Source: CAXBGS01 sp963975425
GTDB lineage: Bacteria > Planctomycetota > Planctomycetia > Pirellulales > Pirellulaceae
Direction of reading: 5' to 3'
DNA length: 64,000 bases
Assembly: GCA_963975425.1 (NCBI GenBank)
Contig: CAXBGS010000015.1
Location: 1-64,000, forward strand
The position numbers were made by a program, and so were the translations under genes. Positions 19,159-28,979 of the stretch are shown here, piece after piece (within the stretch, counting starts at the first letter, position 1; the number at the start of each line of letters is the position of its first letter). A model generated the notes under the pieces. That model had not been told where the DNA came from, made no database searches, and was given only the letters and a program-made list of their open reading frames with translations.

Positions 19159-20229
19159 TTAGGCGGTGGCCAGGTCGCGTCGTGGAATCCGACCGTTTTC
19201 CCTTGCGATCCCTTCCCACAATCCGGAGAGATAGACCGATCCGAGAGCGCGGTCATACAACCCGTAACCGGGCAATCCTTTGTCGTTCCAGATCATGCGA
19301 CCGTGATCGCTACGCATCGCACCATGAAAGCCGATTTCAAAGTACGCTTTCATGACTTCGTACAGGTCCAGGCTGCCTTGCGGGTGCGGACTTTCGTGAA
19401 ACGTGCGATATTCCTTGATTTGAATGTTCCGGCAATGGGCGAAATGAATGCGACCTTGAGCACCAAATTGGCGAACCATCTGAGGCAGATTGTTTTGCGG
19501 ATTAGCGCCTAAGGAGCCCGTGCAAAACGTTAGCCCGTTGGCGGGGCTGTCGACCAAATTGATGACTCGCTGCAGTGCATCTTTGTCGGTAATGATCCGC
19601 GGCAACCCGAAGATCGACCACGGTGGATCGTCCGGGTGGATGCCCATTTTAACGCCAGCCGTCACCGCGGCGGGAATCACTCGTTCAAGGAAATAAGCAA
19701 GGTTGTCCCAAAGAGCCGATTCGTCGACATGCTCATAAGCGCTAAATAGCTCACGCAATTCTTCTTTGGTATAGGCTGCCGCCCAACCCGGCAGGTCGGT
19801 ATCGCCACAAAGCGGGTCGATCAATGCTGCGTCGGCATGTCGGTAACTGAGCGCGGTTGATCCGTCGAGCAGTTGTTCGGCAAGATTTGTCCGCGTCCAA
19901 TCAAAGATTGGCATAAAGTTGTAACAGACGACGGGAATGCCCAGCTCGCCGGCGGTTACCAGCGATTCACAGTAATTATCGATATATTGGTCGCGCTGGT
20001 TCGAACCCAGTTTGATTTGCTCATGAACCGGGATGCTCTCGATTACCTCAAAGTGAAATCCGGCATCTTCGATTTGCCGTTTCAGAGTGCCCAGCATCTC
20101 GCCCGTCCAGGCTTCGCCAGCGGGTAAGTCATATAATCCACTGACGATTCCATCGACACCCGGAACTTGGGCGATGTCTTGCAGGGTCACGGGATCGCTT
20201 TCGCCGAACCATCGCATTGATAGTTTCAT
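19159..20229 (-). CDS. uxuA: Mannonate dehydratase
   Basis: First gene of the hexuronate operon. The 356-residue xylose-isomerase-like TIM-barrel enzyme dehydrates D-mannonate to 2-keto-3-deoxygluconate. MKLSMRWFGESDPVTL, PVVCYNFMPIFDWTRT and GVKMGIHPDDPPWSIFGLPRI (the metal-binding His-Pro-Asp-Asp) are UxuA motifs, and NGLTFCTGSLG follows. The ATG at 20229 is preferred over an in-frame TTG at 20232. GGGGAG lies about 10 bases upstream. The 480-base divergent gap to an AraC-type gene points to local control by that regulator, perhaps with mannonate, fructuronate or KDG as inducer. Confidence 0.94.
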   Translation of the reverse strand: MKLSMRWFGESDPVTLQDIAQVPGVDGIVSGLYDLPAGEAWTGEMLGTLKRQIEDAGFHFEVIESIPVHEQIKLGSNQRDQYIDNYCESLVTAGELGIPVVCYNFMPIFDWTRTNLAEQLLDGSTALSYRHADAALIDPLCGDTDLPGWAAAYTKEELRELFSAYEHVDESALWDNLAYFLERVIPAAVTAGVKMGIHPDDPPWSIFGLPRIITDKDALQRVINLVDSPANGLTFCTGSLGANPQNNLPQMVRQFGAQGRIHFAHCRNIQIKEYRTFHESPHPQGSLDLYEVMKAYFEIGFHGAMRSDHGRMIWNDKGLPGYGLYDRALGSVYLSGLWEGIARENGRIPRRDLATA

Positions 20230-20232
20230 CAA

Positions 20233-20707
20233 CTATGCTCCCCGTTTCGATCTGTTGGTATGTGCCACCGGCCCGGCGTCATCGGACAACAATCGGTAGC
20301 TCGCTCGAACGGTGAGCGCAGAAAGCGACGCATCCAACAAAGCTGGCCAAATAGCCCCGATTGATCGCGCTGTTGATGAGCTCGCTGCGGATAGGGACCA
20401 CTTCAAATGGTCGATGTGGGATGCTGCGTTTGGGGCGTTACCGCTGCAAGGCTGAGGTGCCTCTGAATCGCTCTCCTGCGGAGTAGCATGCCGAAGCGTC
20501 CGTATTTTCACCATCGTTCTTCTTTGATTGGGATTGCAATTATTGCGCAGCCGAGTTGAGAGAGGCTGCAAGCTTGTTGCTCGACTGATAATTGAGTAGG
20601 ACGCGTGAGTAGGCCTATCGCTATGTCGTCGCAGTATTGTCGTGAGCGGTGGTGAACTTCCGAATAGCAGGACTTTACTTTTGCATGGCAATAATTAACC
20701 TGTGCGG
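20233..20707. promoter_or_regulatory. divergent control region of uxuA operon and AraC gene
   Basis: A 475-base gap between divergent start codons. It must hold both promoters and probably the AraC-family operator. No operator repeat could be defined by eye. Small frames on either strand here have no recognisable product. Confidence 0.45.
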
Positions 20708-21598
20708 ATGAGCCAGAAATCATCCCATGACTCGCTGCCGCCATTTGTGTCTCGTCAGGTTACCGAAGCCCGTCGGTTCTTCCTGAATCTGAATCCGGAC
20801 CGCCGGGCGTCCTTGGAAATCGTTTGCGGCGGCGTGGAACGTATGCGGCCCGACTACGTGGTCGATCGCAGTGACTTTCCATACTTTGCCGTCGAAGTGG
20901 TCGCCGAAGGAGAAGGTGTGCTCACGATCGACGGCGAACACCATGCGCTCTCGGCGGGTTCCGTTTTTGCGTATGGTCCGAAAGCAGCGCACACGATCAG
21001 CAATCGTGCCGAGAACGGAATGAGGAAATATTACCTGGATTTCGTCGGTATGAGATCGGCGAAACTGCTTCAAGCAGCGGGGTTGCAATCAGAGTCAAAG
21101 AAATACACCACCGTATCCGTCGGTGGGCTGCATGAATTGACCGATGTCTTTGAAATGTTGCTGCGTGACGCGAGCGACACCGGTTCGTTGGCCGGACCGA
21201 TTTGTGAATCGTTGACGCAACTGTTGTTTTTAAAGATTCGCCAACTGAGGCTGCCAGTTGGCAGCGCGATGCCGAAGGCGTACGCGACGTACGAACGGGT
21301 CCGACGATACATCGATGTCAACTATTTGAGTCTTCAAACGGCCCAAGATGTTGCGGACCAGTGTGACATTACGTCCGTGTACCTTTCGCGTCTGTTTGGT
21401 CGCTTCGGTGACTGCGGCGCATACCAATTTCTATTGCGTCGCAAGATGAATTACGCCGCAGGTTTACTGATGAACGAGGGACTGTTGGTCAAGGACGTTG
21501 CGCATCGGCTTGGCTTTGCCGATGCGTTCCAGTTTTCTCGTTCGTTCAAGCGAGTCTACGGGATTCCGCCGACAAAACTTGCCGAAGCGGCAAAATGA
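20708..21598 (+). CDS. AraC-family transcriptional regulator
   Basis: A 296-residue regulator. The N-terminal cupin-like sensor domain (FAVEVVAEGEGVLTIDGEHHALSAGSVFAYGPKAAHTI) is followed by a C-terminal double helix-turn-helix. The first HTH is in TAQDVADQCDITSVYLSRLFGRFG, and the second is in LVKDVAHRLGFADAFQFSRSFKRVYGIPP, which contains the AraC signature. The ATG at 20708 is chosen; a GTG two codons earlier is possible. Divergence from uxuA-eda-kdgK makes it the probable pathway-specific regulator. It converges with the DUF1592 gene, with only 7 bases between stop codons. Confidence 0.9.
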   Translation: MSQKSSHDSLPPFVSRQVTEARRFFLNLNPDRRASLEIVCGGVERMRPDYVVDRSDFPYFAVEVVAEGEGVLTIDGEHHALSAGSVFAYGPKAAHTISNRAENGMRKYYLDFVGMRSAKLLQAAGLQSESKKYTTVSVGGLHELTDVFEMLLRDASDTGSLAGPICESLTQLLFLKIRQLRLPVGSAMPKAYATYERVRRYIDVNYLSLQTAQDVADQCDITSVYLSRLFGRFGDCGAYQFLLRRKMNYAAGLLMNEGLLVKDVAHRLGFADAFQFSRSFKRVYGIPPTKLAEAAK

Positions 21599-21605
21599 AA
21601 ACGTC

Positions 21606-24176
21606 TCAGCGCCGGCGAAACGCTTCACTGGTCGTCACCAAAACAACAAGGTCACGCAGCCCGTATCCCTTGTCGGCAACTTGCCCCAGGATCGCGTTAA
21701 CTTCCTCGTTGTCGCGAAACGTCACGTCACGCCCGGTCGCGTAGGTCAGAAACTTCTGGATCAGATTCCGCGTGACCAAGTCGCGTCGTTCGAGCAATTC
21801 TCGTTGCAGGTCGCCCTCGTTGTGAATCCATTCGCCCGATGGCAATTGCGAGCTGCCGTCGACGGGTTTGCCGACGAATTTTTGTGCGATACGTCCAGAA
21901 CCTTTGAAAACGGGATAGTGCGTTCGTAACCCACCGATCGGATCGAAGAACTCTAACGCGAATCCCCAGGGATCAATTTTTGCGTGGCAGTCCGCGCATG
22001 CCGCGACGCTTCGGTGTTTGGCAAGCTGCTGTCGAATGGTCGTTGCGCCTCGTGTATCCGGTTCGATCGGTGGAACGTCGGGCGGCGGAGGCGACGGCGG
22101 TGTGCCCAAAATGTTTTCAAGCACCCACACGCCACGGACCACAGGTGATGTCTCGACTCCATTGCTCGTCGCCGTCAAGACGCTGGCGTGACCCAACAGA
22201 CCACTGCGACGCAGATTGTCCGGCAAGGTAACCCGCCGAAATTCTTCGCTATACGTTCCGGCCAAACCGTAATGGTTTGCCATGCTATCGTTGACGAACG
22301 TAAAATCGGCGTCGATGAAATCGGTGACGGGGCGATTGTCGTGCAAGACCTCGTTAAAGAACAATCGAGTTTCGTTCTTCATCGCCGATTCGAGGCGTTT
22401 GTGATAGTAAGACGGATACTGTGAATTGCTCGGTGGCATCATGCCGATTTTATCCAGCCGTAACCATGCTTCGGTAAAGTTGCGATTGAAAGCTTCGGAA
22501 CGTGGGTCCGCAAGCAAGCGGTCAATTTGTGTCTCCAGCGTCTTCGGATCGTGCAGGGATCCCGATCGGGCAAGCCGGACTAGTTCGTCATCGGGCATCG
22601 AACTCCAGAATGTGTACGACAGCCGGCTGGCGAGTTCGTATCCGTCAAGCATCTCGCCAGTTGCCGCATTTCCTTCGTCAAGAAATAGGAGCCGGGGCGA
22701 GCATAGAATCGCGGTGAAAGTGGTCTTGATGGCTTCTTCTGGAGTCGCCCCGTTGGCCAGTTGGTGCTGGGCATAGTCGATGTAGTGCTTCAGATCTGTT
22801 TTCTCGACGGGACGACGATACGCCAAGGTTGCGAATCGCTTGATGGCTTTGGGGAAATCGACGTCGCTTGCACGAACCAGATCGCCAAAGATGCGACGGT
22901 GCCCCAGCGGCGGCCACTGTTGATCGATCGGGCCTTCCAAAGCCAATTCAAAAATGCGAACGCGAGGACCTTGATAGACGTCGGAGATGTGGACCTCTTG
23001 CACAAGCGCGTCGGCGGGGACGGGCAGACCTTGTTCGATCAAACGGTCCACGTCCGTCTGGCTCTTGCGTCTCGCTTCGGGGTGGTACCTTTCGACGATC
23101 CGAGCCATGACTTGTTTCGACGGCCCCATCCCGTTCATCCAGTTGACAAACGGTATCGATCCGGCCGGCATCCAAGTGGTGACCTCGAACTCTTCGGGAT
23201 CGTCGTCGGGTAAGTCAAAGACTTTGGCAAGCACGCGACCTTCCGATGCACCTTTCTGCAACAGTTCCGGATCGGGGACGTGCCAAACGCCCAGCTTCAA
23301 CGGGACCGTTAAGTCGTTCGGGAAAATTTCGCTTGCGTAGGGGTTCTTTCTTCCAACCGCTGTCGCTTTCACACGAATGCGATAAATTCCGTCACGAGGA
23401 GTGCCCACGGCGGTAAAGCTTTGGGGATAGGTCGGGTAACGATCGACGGGCTCACCGTGGCCGATGTCCAGATAGCTTTGATCGGGGCCCCAAACATGAT
23501 AGAAGACCGCGCCGGGATTCTTTTCGCGTCCCGGCATGTCCGACGGCGGGAATGCCCAAGACAGAGTTTTCGGCGGCGATTGCCCGAACACCAGCGCTTG
23601 ATCGAGGTAGAAGCGCGCCGACTTCATGTACAGCTGCAGTTGGTAATCGGATAAAACTTGCGCCGCCCCGACGTTCGTAAAGCCGTCATGCCGTTGGTCG
23701 ATGGGAAACATTCTGGTTGCATCGGATTGATCCGGATGCACCCCAAGCAAGTCTCGCATCGTGTTGTTGTACTCGTCACGTGAAAGTCGCCGCAGGACGG
23801 ATGCCGGCGCAATCCCATCTGCTTCGGCCGCCGTCAAGTGTTTGGTGATTGAATCGACGATTCTCCGTCGATGTGAGTCAGTCGGCTGTGGAACGTTTTT
23901 CTTGGCGGGCGGCATCTCACCCAAATTGATCAGGTCGAGGATCTCTTCCAGTGTTGCAAGATGTTCCTGATCATCAGGGGATTCCAAGAAGGACTCAAAA
24001 GAACGATCGCCCTTTTGCTGCTTTTCGTTGTGACACTGGAGGCAATAAGTTGTCACAAACCGAGTAACCGACGGGTCAATCGCGCCGGCGAGTTGCGCTG
24101 GGGCGGATGCCGACGCAATCAACGCAACGCAAACGGTGCCGGACAGTTTGCTAAGGTTGAGAAGCGGTCGCATCAT
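21606..24176 (-). CDS. Planctomycete cytochrome-like DUF1587/1592/1588/1585 protein
   Basis: An 856-residue secreted protein of the multidomain family found with DUF1552 proteins in planctomycetes. After a signal peptide (about residues 8-30) a heme-binding CxxCH appears in TTYCLQCHNEKQQKGD. Then come DUF1587 (RLSRDEYNNTMRDLLG), DUF1595 (FATLAYRRPVEKTDL), DUF1592 (LSYTFWSSMPDDELVRLA) and DUF1588 (SGLLGHASVLTATSNGVETSPVVRG). A second CxxCH sits in CADCHAKIDPWGF, and DUF1585 is at the end (LVTRNLIQKFLTYATGR). Probably a c-type redox protein in the paryphoplasm; the reaction is unknown. Its start overlaps the DUF1552 stop by four bases, so the two are coupled. Confidence 0.92.
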   Translation of the reverse strand: MMRPLLNLSKLSGTVCVALIASASAPAQLAGAIDPSVTRFVTTYCLQCHNEKQQKGDRSFESFLESPDDQEHLATLEEILDLINLGEMPPAKKNVPQPTDSHRRRIVDSITKHLTAAEADGIAPASVLRRLSRDEYNNTMRDLLGVHPDQSDATRMFPIDQRHDGFTNVGAAQVLSDYQLQLYMKSARFYLDQALVFGQSPPKTLSWAFPPSDMPGREKNPGAVFYHVWGPDQSYLDIGHGEPVDRYPTYPQSFTAVGTPRDGIYRIRVKATAVGRKNPYASEIFPNDLTVPLKLGVWHVPDPELLQKGASEGRVLAKVFDLPDDDPEEFEVTTWMPAGSIPFVNWMNGMGPSKQVMARIVERYHPEARRKSQTDVDRLIEQGLPVPADALVQEVHISDVYQGPRVRIFELALEGPIDQQWPPLGHRRIFGDLVRASDVDFPKAIKRFATLAYRRPVEKTDLKHYIDYAQHQLANGATPEEAIKTTFTAILCSPRLLFLDEGNAATGEMLDGYELASRLSYTFWSSMPDDELVRLARSGSLHDPKTLETQIDRLLADPRSEAFNRNFTEAWLRLDKIGMMPPSNSQYPSYYHKRLESAMKNETRLFFNEVLHDNRPVTDFIDADFTFVNDSMANHYGLAGTYSEEFRRVTLPDNLRRSGLLGHASVLTATSNGVETSPVVRGVWVLENILGTPPSPPPPDVPPIEPDTRGATTIRQQLAKHRSVAACADCHAKIDPWGFALEFFDPIGGLRTHYPVFKGSGRIAQKFVGKPVDGSSQLPSGEWIHNEGDLQRELLERRDLVTRNLIQKFLTYATGRDVTFRDNEEVNAILGQVADKGYGLRDLVVLVTTSEAFRRR

Positions 24177-25456
24177 GCCACCTCCAGACCGTTGAGCGTT
24201 CCCGTCGCGAGATTGAACCGGTCTGTTTCGATTCCGAATCGCTGCAACATCGACAACAACAGATTTGCGGCCGGTGTTTGGGTGCCCCGGCTGTGGTCTT
24301 TCTCAAATCGCAGATGCTGACCGTGGCGGAATCCGCCGCCTGCCAGCAATAGCGGCAGGTCACGATTGCTATGCGAACTGGCATTACCCATACCGCTGCC
24401 CAGCAACGCCATCGTATTGTCCAGAAGAGTTTTACCGTTCGGTTCCGTGACCGCGTCAAGCTTGTCCAAAAACCTGGCGAATTGATTCGTGTGAAACCGT
24501 TCGATGATGGACAGCTCTTTGAGATAGCCTTCCACTTTGCCGTGGTGCGTCAGCTGATGGTAACCTTTGGTGATGGGAAAGCCGCCCGAGTTTTGACCGA
24601 TGTCTGAGATTTCCAGCGTGATTACACGTGTCGAATCGGTTTGCAATGCAAGCGCCATCATGTCGTAATACAACGGCACGCGGTCGACGAAATCCATTTC
24701 GTTAGCGCCCTTGGGAACTTCGTAACTGACGATCGGTTTGGGGCGATCAAGCCACGCGGCGGATTGCGTCAAACGTTTCTCGACGGCGCGAACGGACGTA
24801 AAGTACTGATCAAGCTTGTCCTTGTCCTCACGTCCGATCCGCTTGGCCAGGACATTGGCGTCAGCGCGAACCAAGTCCAGAATGCTTTGTTGCTGTTCGT
24901 GCAGCTGTTTTAACACCGAACGTTGTTCGCGGTTGGTCGATTGAAACAACATCGCGTGCAACAATCTCAGGTCTTGGATTGGCGGAATCGCAACGCCTGC
25001 GGTTGTCCATGAAAGCAAGTTGTTCGGCTCGCTGCCGGACGTGAACTGCATCGAAGGGTACCGAGTCGTGGCACCCACATGCGACGCGGCGCGTTGGTCG
25101 ACGGTTACATTCTGTTCGCGGAATCCCTTCGAGTTTTTTGACAAGATTCCTGAAAGAAACGCGTGAACACCCTGGTGTCCGCCGACGCCGTTAGCGCCGT
25201 GGTCTAGCTGGGACAGCACTGTGAATTTGTTGCGGTGGTGTTCTAGCGGTTTCAGCAGTTCCGGCATTGTGTAGTTGTGGCCGGACTCTTTGGGAAAGAA
25301 CAGTTGCGGAACAAATCCAAAGGTTGTGCCGATGCAAACCATCCTCATCGGAACCTGGTTTGCGTCGGGACTATTCGCCATCGCATTGAGATGCGGCAAG
25401 GCGAGCACCGAGCCACCGGCACCGCGCAAAAGGGTTCTTCGCTGGATATGGTTCAT
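24173..25456 (-). CDS. DUF1552 secreted protein
   Basis: A 427-residue protein with a twin-arginine leader (QRRTLLRG, residues 5-12) and the DUF1552 body: VCIGTTFGFVPQLFFPKESG, LLGSGMGNASSHSNRDLPLLLAGGGFRHGQHL. The fold resembles alkaline-phosphatase/sulfatase-like DUF1501 proteins, but the function is not established. It is the upstream partner of the DUF1592 gene, an arrangement repeated many times in planctomycete genomes. The 465 bases upstream must hold its promoter. Confidence 0.92.
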   Translation of the reverse strand: MNHIQRRTLLRGAGGSVLALPHLNAMANSPDANQVPMRMVCIGTTFGFVPQLFFPKESGHNYTMPELLKPLEHHRNKFTVLSQLDHGANGVGGHQGVHAFLSGILSKNSKGFREQNVTVDQRAASHVGATTRYPSMQFTSGSEPNNLLSWTTAGVAIPPIQDLRLLHAMLFQSTNREQRSVLKQLHEQQQSILDLVRADANVLAKRIGREDKDKLDQYFTSVRAVEKRLTQSAAWLDRPKPIVSYEVPKGANEMDFVDRVPLYYDMMALALQTDSTRVITLEISDIGQNSGGFPITKGYHQLTHHGKVEGYLKELSIIERFHTNQFARFLDKLDAVTEPNGKTLLDNTMALLGSGMGNASSHSNRDLPLLLAGGGFRHGQHLRFEKDHSRGTQTPAANLLLSMLQRFGIETDRFNLATGTLNGLEVA

Positions 25457-25921
25457 CGGTTTTCCTGCACGTTCAACGCTTTGCGGGACCTCGTCACCGC
25501 TCCGATTCGAAGATGCGAAACTCGGCCGCGTGCAACCGATGCCGCGTCCGAAAATCTTAGTCGCAGCCTGTCAGTCGGATCGCGTTGTGGTGACTGTATG
25601 TAGGCGGGATTGGGAAAGCAAAAAATGATAAAGACGGCTTGGTCATTATCCTTATTCACCAACAGAAACTCTACAGGGGAATATCACGATTAACGATGGT
25701 GACAACAAGAAACTTGCGAAAACAAGAAAATCCTCGATCGCTAAAAGGTCTGGCGGGTTGATCTGAATCTGCTTGTGCCTTGCGGAATCAATGACACAGC
25801 TTTGCACTGCTAGCGGATCGGGCGTTCTGCTGCGAGAATCCGGCTTGTTTTTAATCGATCGGCGGGTTGATTGCGATCGATATTGAGCCATACACAGCTT
25901 GCCCTTCGGGGAAATTGCCGG
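25457..25921. promoter_or_regulatory. divergent intergenic region
   Basis: About 465 bases between the divergent DUF1552 and L-fuconate dehydratase genes. No gene or distinct operator could be recognised. Promoters for both are expected here. Confidence 0.35.
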
Positions 25922-27262
25922 ATGACCATACGCATTACCAAAGCGAACGTGCTTGACTTACGTGTTCCGACCTCGGATCAAATGTTGGGGTCCGATCCGT
26001 TTCACAAAGAACCGGACTATTCGTCCGCGATTTTGCACCTGGAAACCGATTCGGGACTCCGCGGTGTGTCGGTGGTTTTTACCGTCGGCGCCGGCACGGA
26101 CTGGATTTGTTATGGCATTCGTGATTTATGCCAACTGGTGGTCGGAACAAGCCTGGATGATTTTTCTGCCGCACCGTTCAATTTGTATCGTCGGTTGATC
26201 GACCATCATCAACTCCGTTGGCTGCACGACGGCGTCTTTCGTATGGCTGCCGGCGCAATTCTTAATGCGATGTGGGACTTGTGGGCCAAGTCGCAGGGAA
26301 AGCCACTCTGGAAATTGCTGGTCGACCTGGAACCGGAATTTGTCGCCGATTGTATTGACTGGCGGAACATCAGCGATGCGTTGACGCGTGACGAAGCGGT
26401 TGAACTGCTCAAGGCACGACGTAACAACGTACCTCAGCGTGAATCCGAAATGGCCGAACTTGGTCCCAAGGCTTATTGCACGGCGGGTTGGTTGGGGCTC
26501 AGCGATGAAGAAATTTTGGCGACGATTCAAAAGCTGCAAGCGGAAGGATTCGATTCGTTCAAATTAAAAGTGGGCCGTGATTCGGCCCAGGACGTTCAGA
26601 GGATTCGCTTCATGCGCCAGGCGATCGGGCCGGACTGCAATTTGATGGTTGATGCGAATCAATACTGGGGAATCGACGAAGCGAAACGACACATCGAAAA
26701 ATACCGTCCGTTTGGACTGAAATGGATTGAAGAACCGATTGCCCGCGACGACGTGTTGGGATACGTCGAACTCGCGAACACGTTTGCCGATGCGGACTTT
26801 GATTTTGCGTGCGGTGAACAAGCGGCATCACCGGTGATTTTCAAACAGTTGCTCAAAAGCGGCGCAATTAAGTATTGCCAGATCGATGCCGTCCGCGTCG
26901 CCGGTGTTAATGATGTGATGGCGATTATTTTGATGGCCGCAAAGTACGGCGTGCCTGTTTGTCCGCACGGCGGCGGGATCGCGTTGTGCAACATGATTCA
27001 GCACTACGGCATGTGGGATCAAATCGCGGTCGCAGGACATTCTGATACCCAGTTGGTGGAATACATTGACTTTCTGCAAGAAGCGGTCGAGCATCCCGTG
27101 CGAACCCAAGAGGGTCACTACGCCACGCCGACCTCGCCGGGTTGGGGACTCGAGTTTTTACCTGAATTCTTAGTGCAGCACTGCTTTCCCGAGGGCGATG
27201 TGTGGAAAGACCGTGATCCACGCAAGAAAGGGACGGCCTTTGAAGCGGCCGATGATCGATAG
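25922..27262 (+). CDS. L-fuconate dehydratase (enolase superfamily)
   Basis: A 446-residue mandelate-racemase-type enolase-superfamily enzyme that dehydrates L-fuconate to 2-keto-3-deoxy-L-fuconate. The catalytic KxK is FKLKVGRDS. The metal ligands are in VDANQYW, IEEP and CGEQAASPVIFKQLLKSGAIKYCQIDA, and the catalytic His is in PVCPHGGGIALCNMIQHY. The CQIDA-to-CPHGG spacing and wording match the L-fuconate dehydratase subgroup. The start at 25922 fits the domain start; a codon at 25871 would add 17 unrelated residues. No fucose dehydrogenase, lactonase or aldolase lies beside it, so it acts with unlinked genes. Confidence 0.88.
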   Translation: MTIRITKANVLDLRVPTSDQMLGSDPFHKEPDYSSAILHLETDSGLRGVSVVFTVGAGTDWICYGIRDLCQLVVGTSLDDFSAAPFNLYRRLIDHHQLRWLHDGVFRMAAGAILNAMWDLWAKSQGKPLWKLLVDLEPEFVADCIDWRNISDALTRDEAVELLKARRNNVPQRESEMAELGPKAYCTAGWLGLSDEEILATIQKLQAEGFDSFKLKVGRDSAQDVQRIRFMRQAIGPDCNLMVDANQYWGIDEAKRHIEKYRPFGLKWIEEPIARDDVLGYVELANTFADADFDFACGEQAASPVIFKQLLKSGAIKYCQIDAVRVAGVNDVMAIILMAAKYGVPVCPHGGGIALCNMIQHYGMWDQIAVAGHSDTQLVEYIDFLQEAVEHPVRTQEGHYATPTSPGWGLEFLPEFLVQHCFPEGDVWKDRDPRKKGTAFEAADDR

Positions 27263-27624
27263 CTTCATTTCATTCAGACGCACAATTCGGAATGGACGTG
27301 GGCTCCGTCACGGACTCGCCGATCACACGCGAGTGGTCCCCGGACCGATGGACGCATTAGTCGCAGACTCAAAACAGAGGGGCTCAAGTTTGATCGGCGA
27401 GCACGGTTGCGGTCCCAGCGGTTGATCCGGTTGATGAAGCGGACCGCATTTCGTTTGCGAATTGCGATCGAAACTTCCCTGGTCGAAACGGCAGTGGTCG
27501 ATTATCGAGCAGATGTTCGACGCGACTGGCCCGCAAATTCTCGATGGCAATTGACCGCCTTCGGTTACATGAATGATTTCGAGGCGGTTAATGAGGGTTA
27601 CACCTCCTCTTGCCAGAAAGATGC
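27263..27624. other. intergenic before the DNA-repair island
   Basis: 362 bases. A 79-codon frame at 27407-27646 overlaps the next gene and shows no family features, so it is not called. This should contain the promoter of the repair island. No SOS-box-like palindrome was recognised. Confidence 0.35.
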
Positions 27625-28878
27625 ATGGACGTTCGAGAAAAATTAGCCATTTTGGCCGATGCTGCGAAGTATGACGCCTCGTGTGCCAGCAGCGGATCCA
27701 AGAAGACTCGCCCGGGCAGCCAAATCGGCAGCACCGAAGGAATGGGCATCTGTCACAGCTATACGCCCGATGGGCGGTGTGTGTCGCTACTGAAAGTTCT
27801 ATTGACCAATTACTGCATCTACGATTGCCAGTACTGCGTCAATCGCGTGTCCAGCGACACACCGCGGGCTCGTTTCACCGTTGACGAAGTCGTCTCGTTG
27901 ACGATGGAGTTCTACAAACGCAATTACATCGAAGGTCTGTTTCTCAGCTCTGGAATCATCCAAAATTCCGACTACACAATGGAGCAGATGATCTCCGTTG
28001 CGAAGCAGTTGCGCACCGGCGAGTGCTATGGCGGGTACATCCATTTGAAGACGATCCCCAATGCTTCACAGGCATTGATCGAAGAAGCGGGACGGTGGGC
28101 GGATCGTCTAAGTGTCAACATCGAATTGCCAACCGAAAGTGATCTGTATCAGCTCGCGCCGGAGAAAAAGAAGCCTCAGATTGTTGCGGCGATGGGCGGC
28201 ATTCGTGAAAAGATCGACGAAACCAAGCAAGACGAAAAGGCGGGGTTCAAGCCAGCCCGATTCGCCCCCGCCGGTCAGAGCACTCAGATGATTGTCGGTG
28301 CTACCGAGACGCCGGACGTGGATGTCCTGAAGACGGCTTCGGACTTGTACGCCGACCAGAAACTTCGCCGAGTGTATTACTCGGCCTACAGTCCGATACC
28401 TCACGCTGATGCGCGATTGCCAGGCCAGTCTCCGCCGCTGATTCGCGAGCACCGTTTGTATCAGGCCGATTGGCTCATGCGATTCTATGGCTTCAAGGCC
28501 GACGAAATTGTTGCCGATCATGACCGCAATTTGTCGCTCGACGTGGATCCAAAGCTTGCTTGGGCATTGGCGAATCGGCACTTTTTTCCCATCGATGTGA
28601 ACCGAGCCAGTTACGAAGAGTTGCTTCGCGTGCCAGGCATCGGGGTTCGCAACGTGAAACGTATTCTTTCAATACGCAAACATCGCTGCTTGCGATCAGC
28701 GGATCTGCGAAAGCTGCGAGTGGCTTGGAATCGCGCCAAATTGTTCGTGTTGACCGCGGATCATAATCCCGGTGTCAAAGATTTGGATTCTTTGGACTTG
28801 AAAACAAAAGTAACGACCAAAGACACACAGCTATTGTTGTTCGATGCGGCAGGTTCCGCACGAAGTGGCGAAGTTTGA
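27625..28878 (+). CDS. DNA modification/repair radical-SAM protein
   Basis: A 417-residue radical-SAM enzyme of the family found next to a UDG-domain protein (putative DNA modification/repair radical SAM protein, SplB-like). The cluster-binding CxxxCxxC is at Cys64, Cys68 and Cys71 (NYCIYDCQYC). The C-terminal third carries a helix-hairpin-helix DNA-binding motif (YEELLRVPGIGVRNVKRILSIR). SAM chemistry on DNA lesions is inferred; no biochemical function is established for this family. The ATG at 27625 has AGAAAG just upstream; a TTG at 27610 is less likely. First gene of the same-strand island, about 100 bases before the UDG gene. Confidence 0.9.
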   Translation: MDVREKLAILADAAKYDASCASSGSKKTRPGSQIGSTEGMGICHSYTPDGRCVSLLKVLLTNYCIYDCQYCVNRVSSDTPRARFTVDEVVSLTMEFYKRNYIEGLFLSSGIIQNSDYTMEQMISVAKQLRTGECYGGYIHLKTIPNASQALIEEAGRWADRLSVNIELPTESDLYQLAPEKKKPQIVAAMGGIREKIDETKQDEKAGFKPARFAPAGQSTQMIVGATETPDVDVLKTASDLYADQKLRRVYYSAYSPIPHADARLPGQSPPLIREHRLYQADWLMRFYGFKADEIVADHDRNLSLDVDPKLAWALANRHFFPIDVNRASYEELLRVPGIGVRNVKRILSIRKHRCLRSADLRKLRVAWNRAKLFVLTADHNPGVKDLDSLDLKTKVTTKDTQLLLFDAAGSARSGEV

Positions 28879-28979
28879 CTTTCCGTCGCACTTCTGTGTC
28901 GCGTTTTAATGCACGCTCGCATTCATTCAGATGATGATCTGCGTTCGCCGATGAAATATAAGCAGGTCAATCCAGCACC

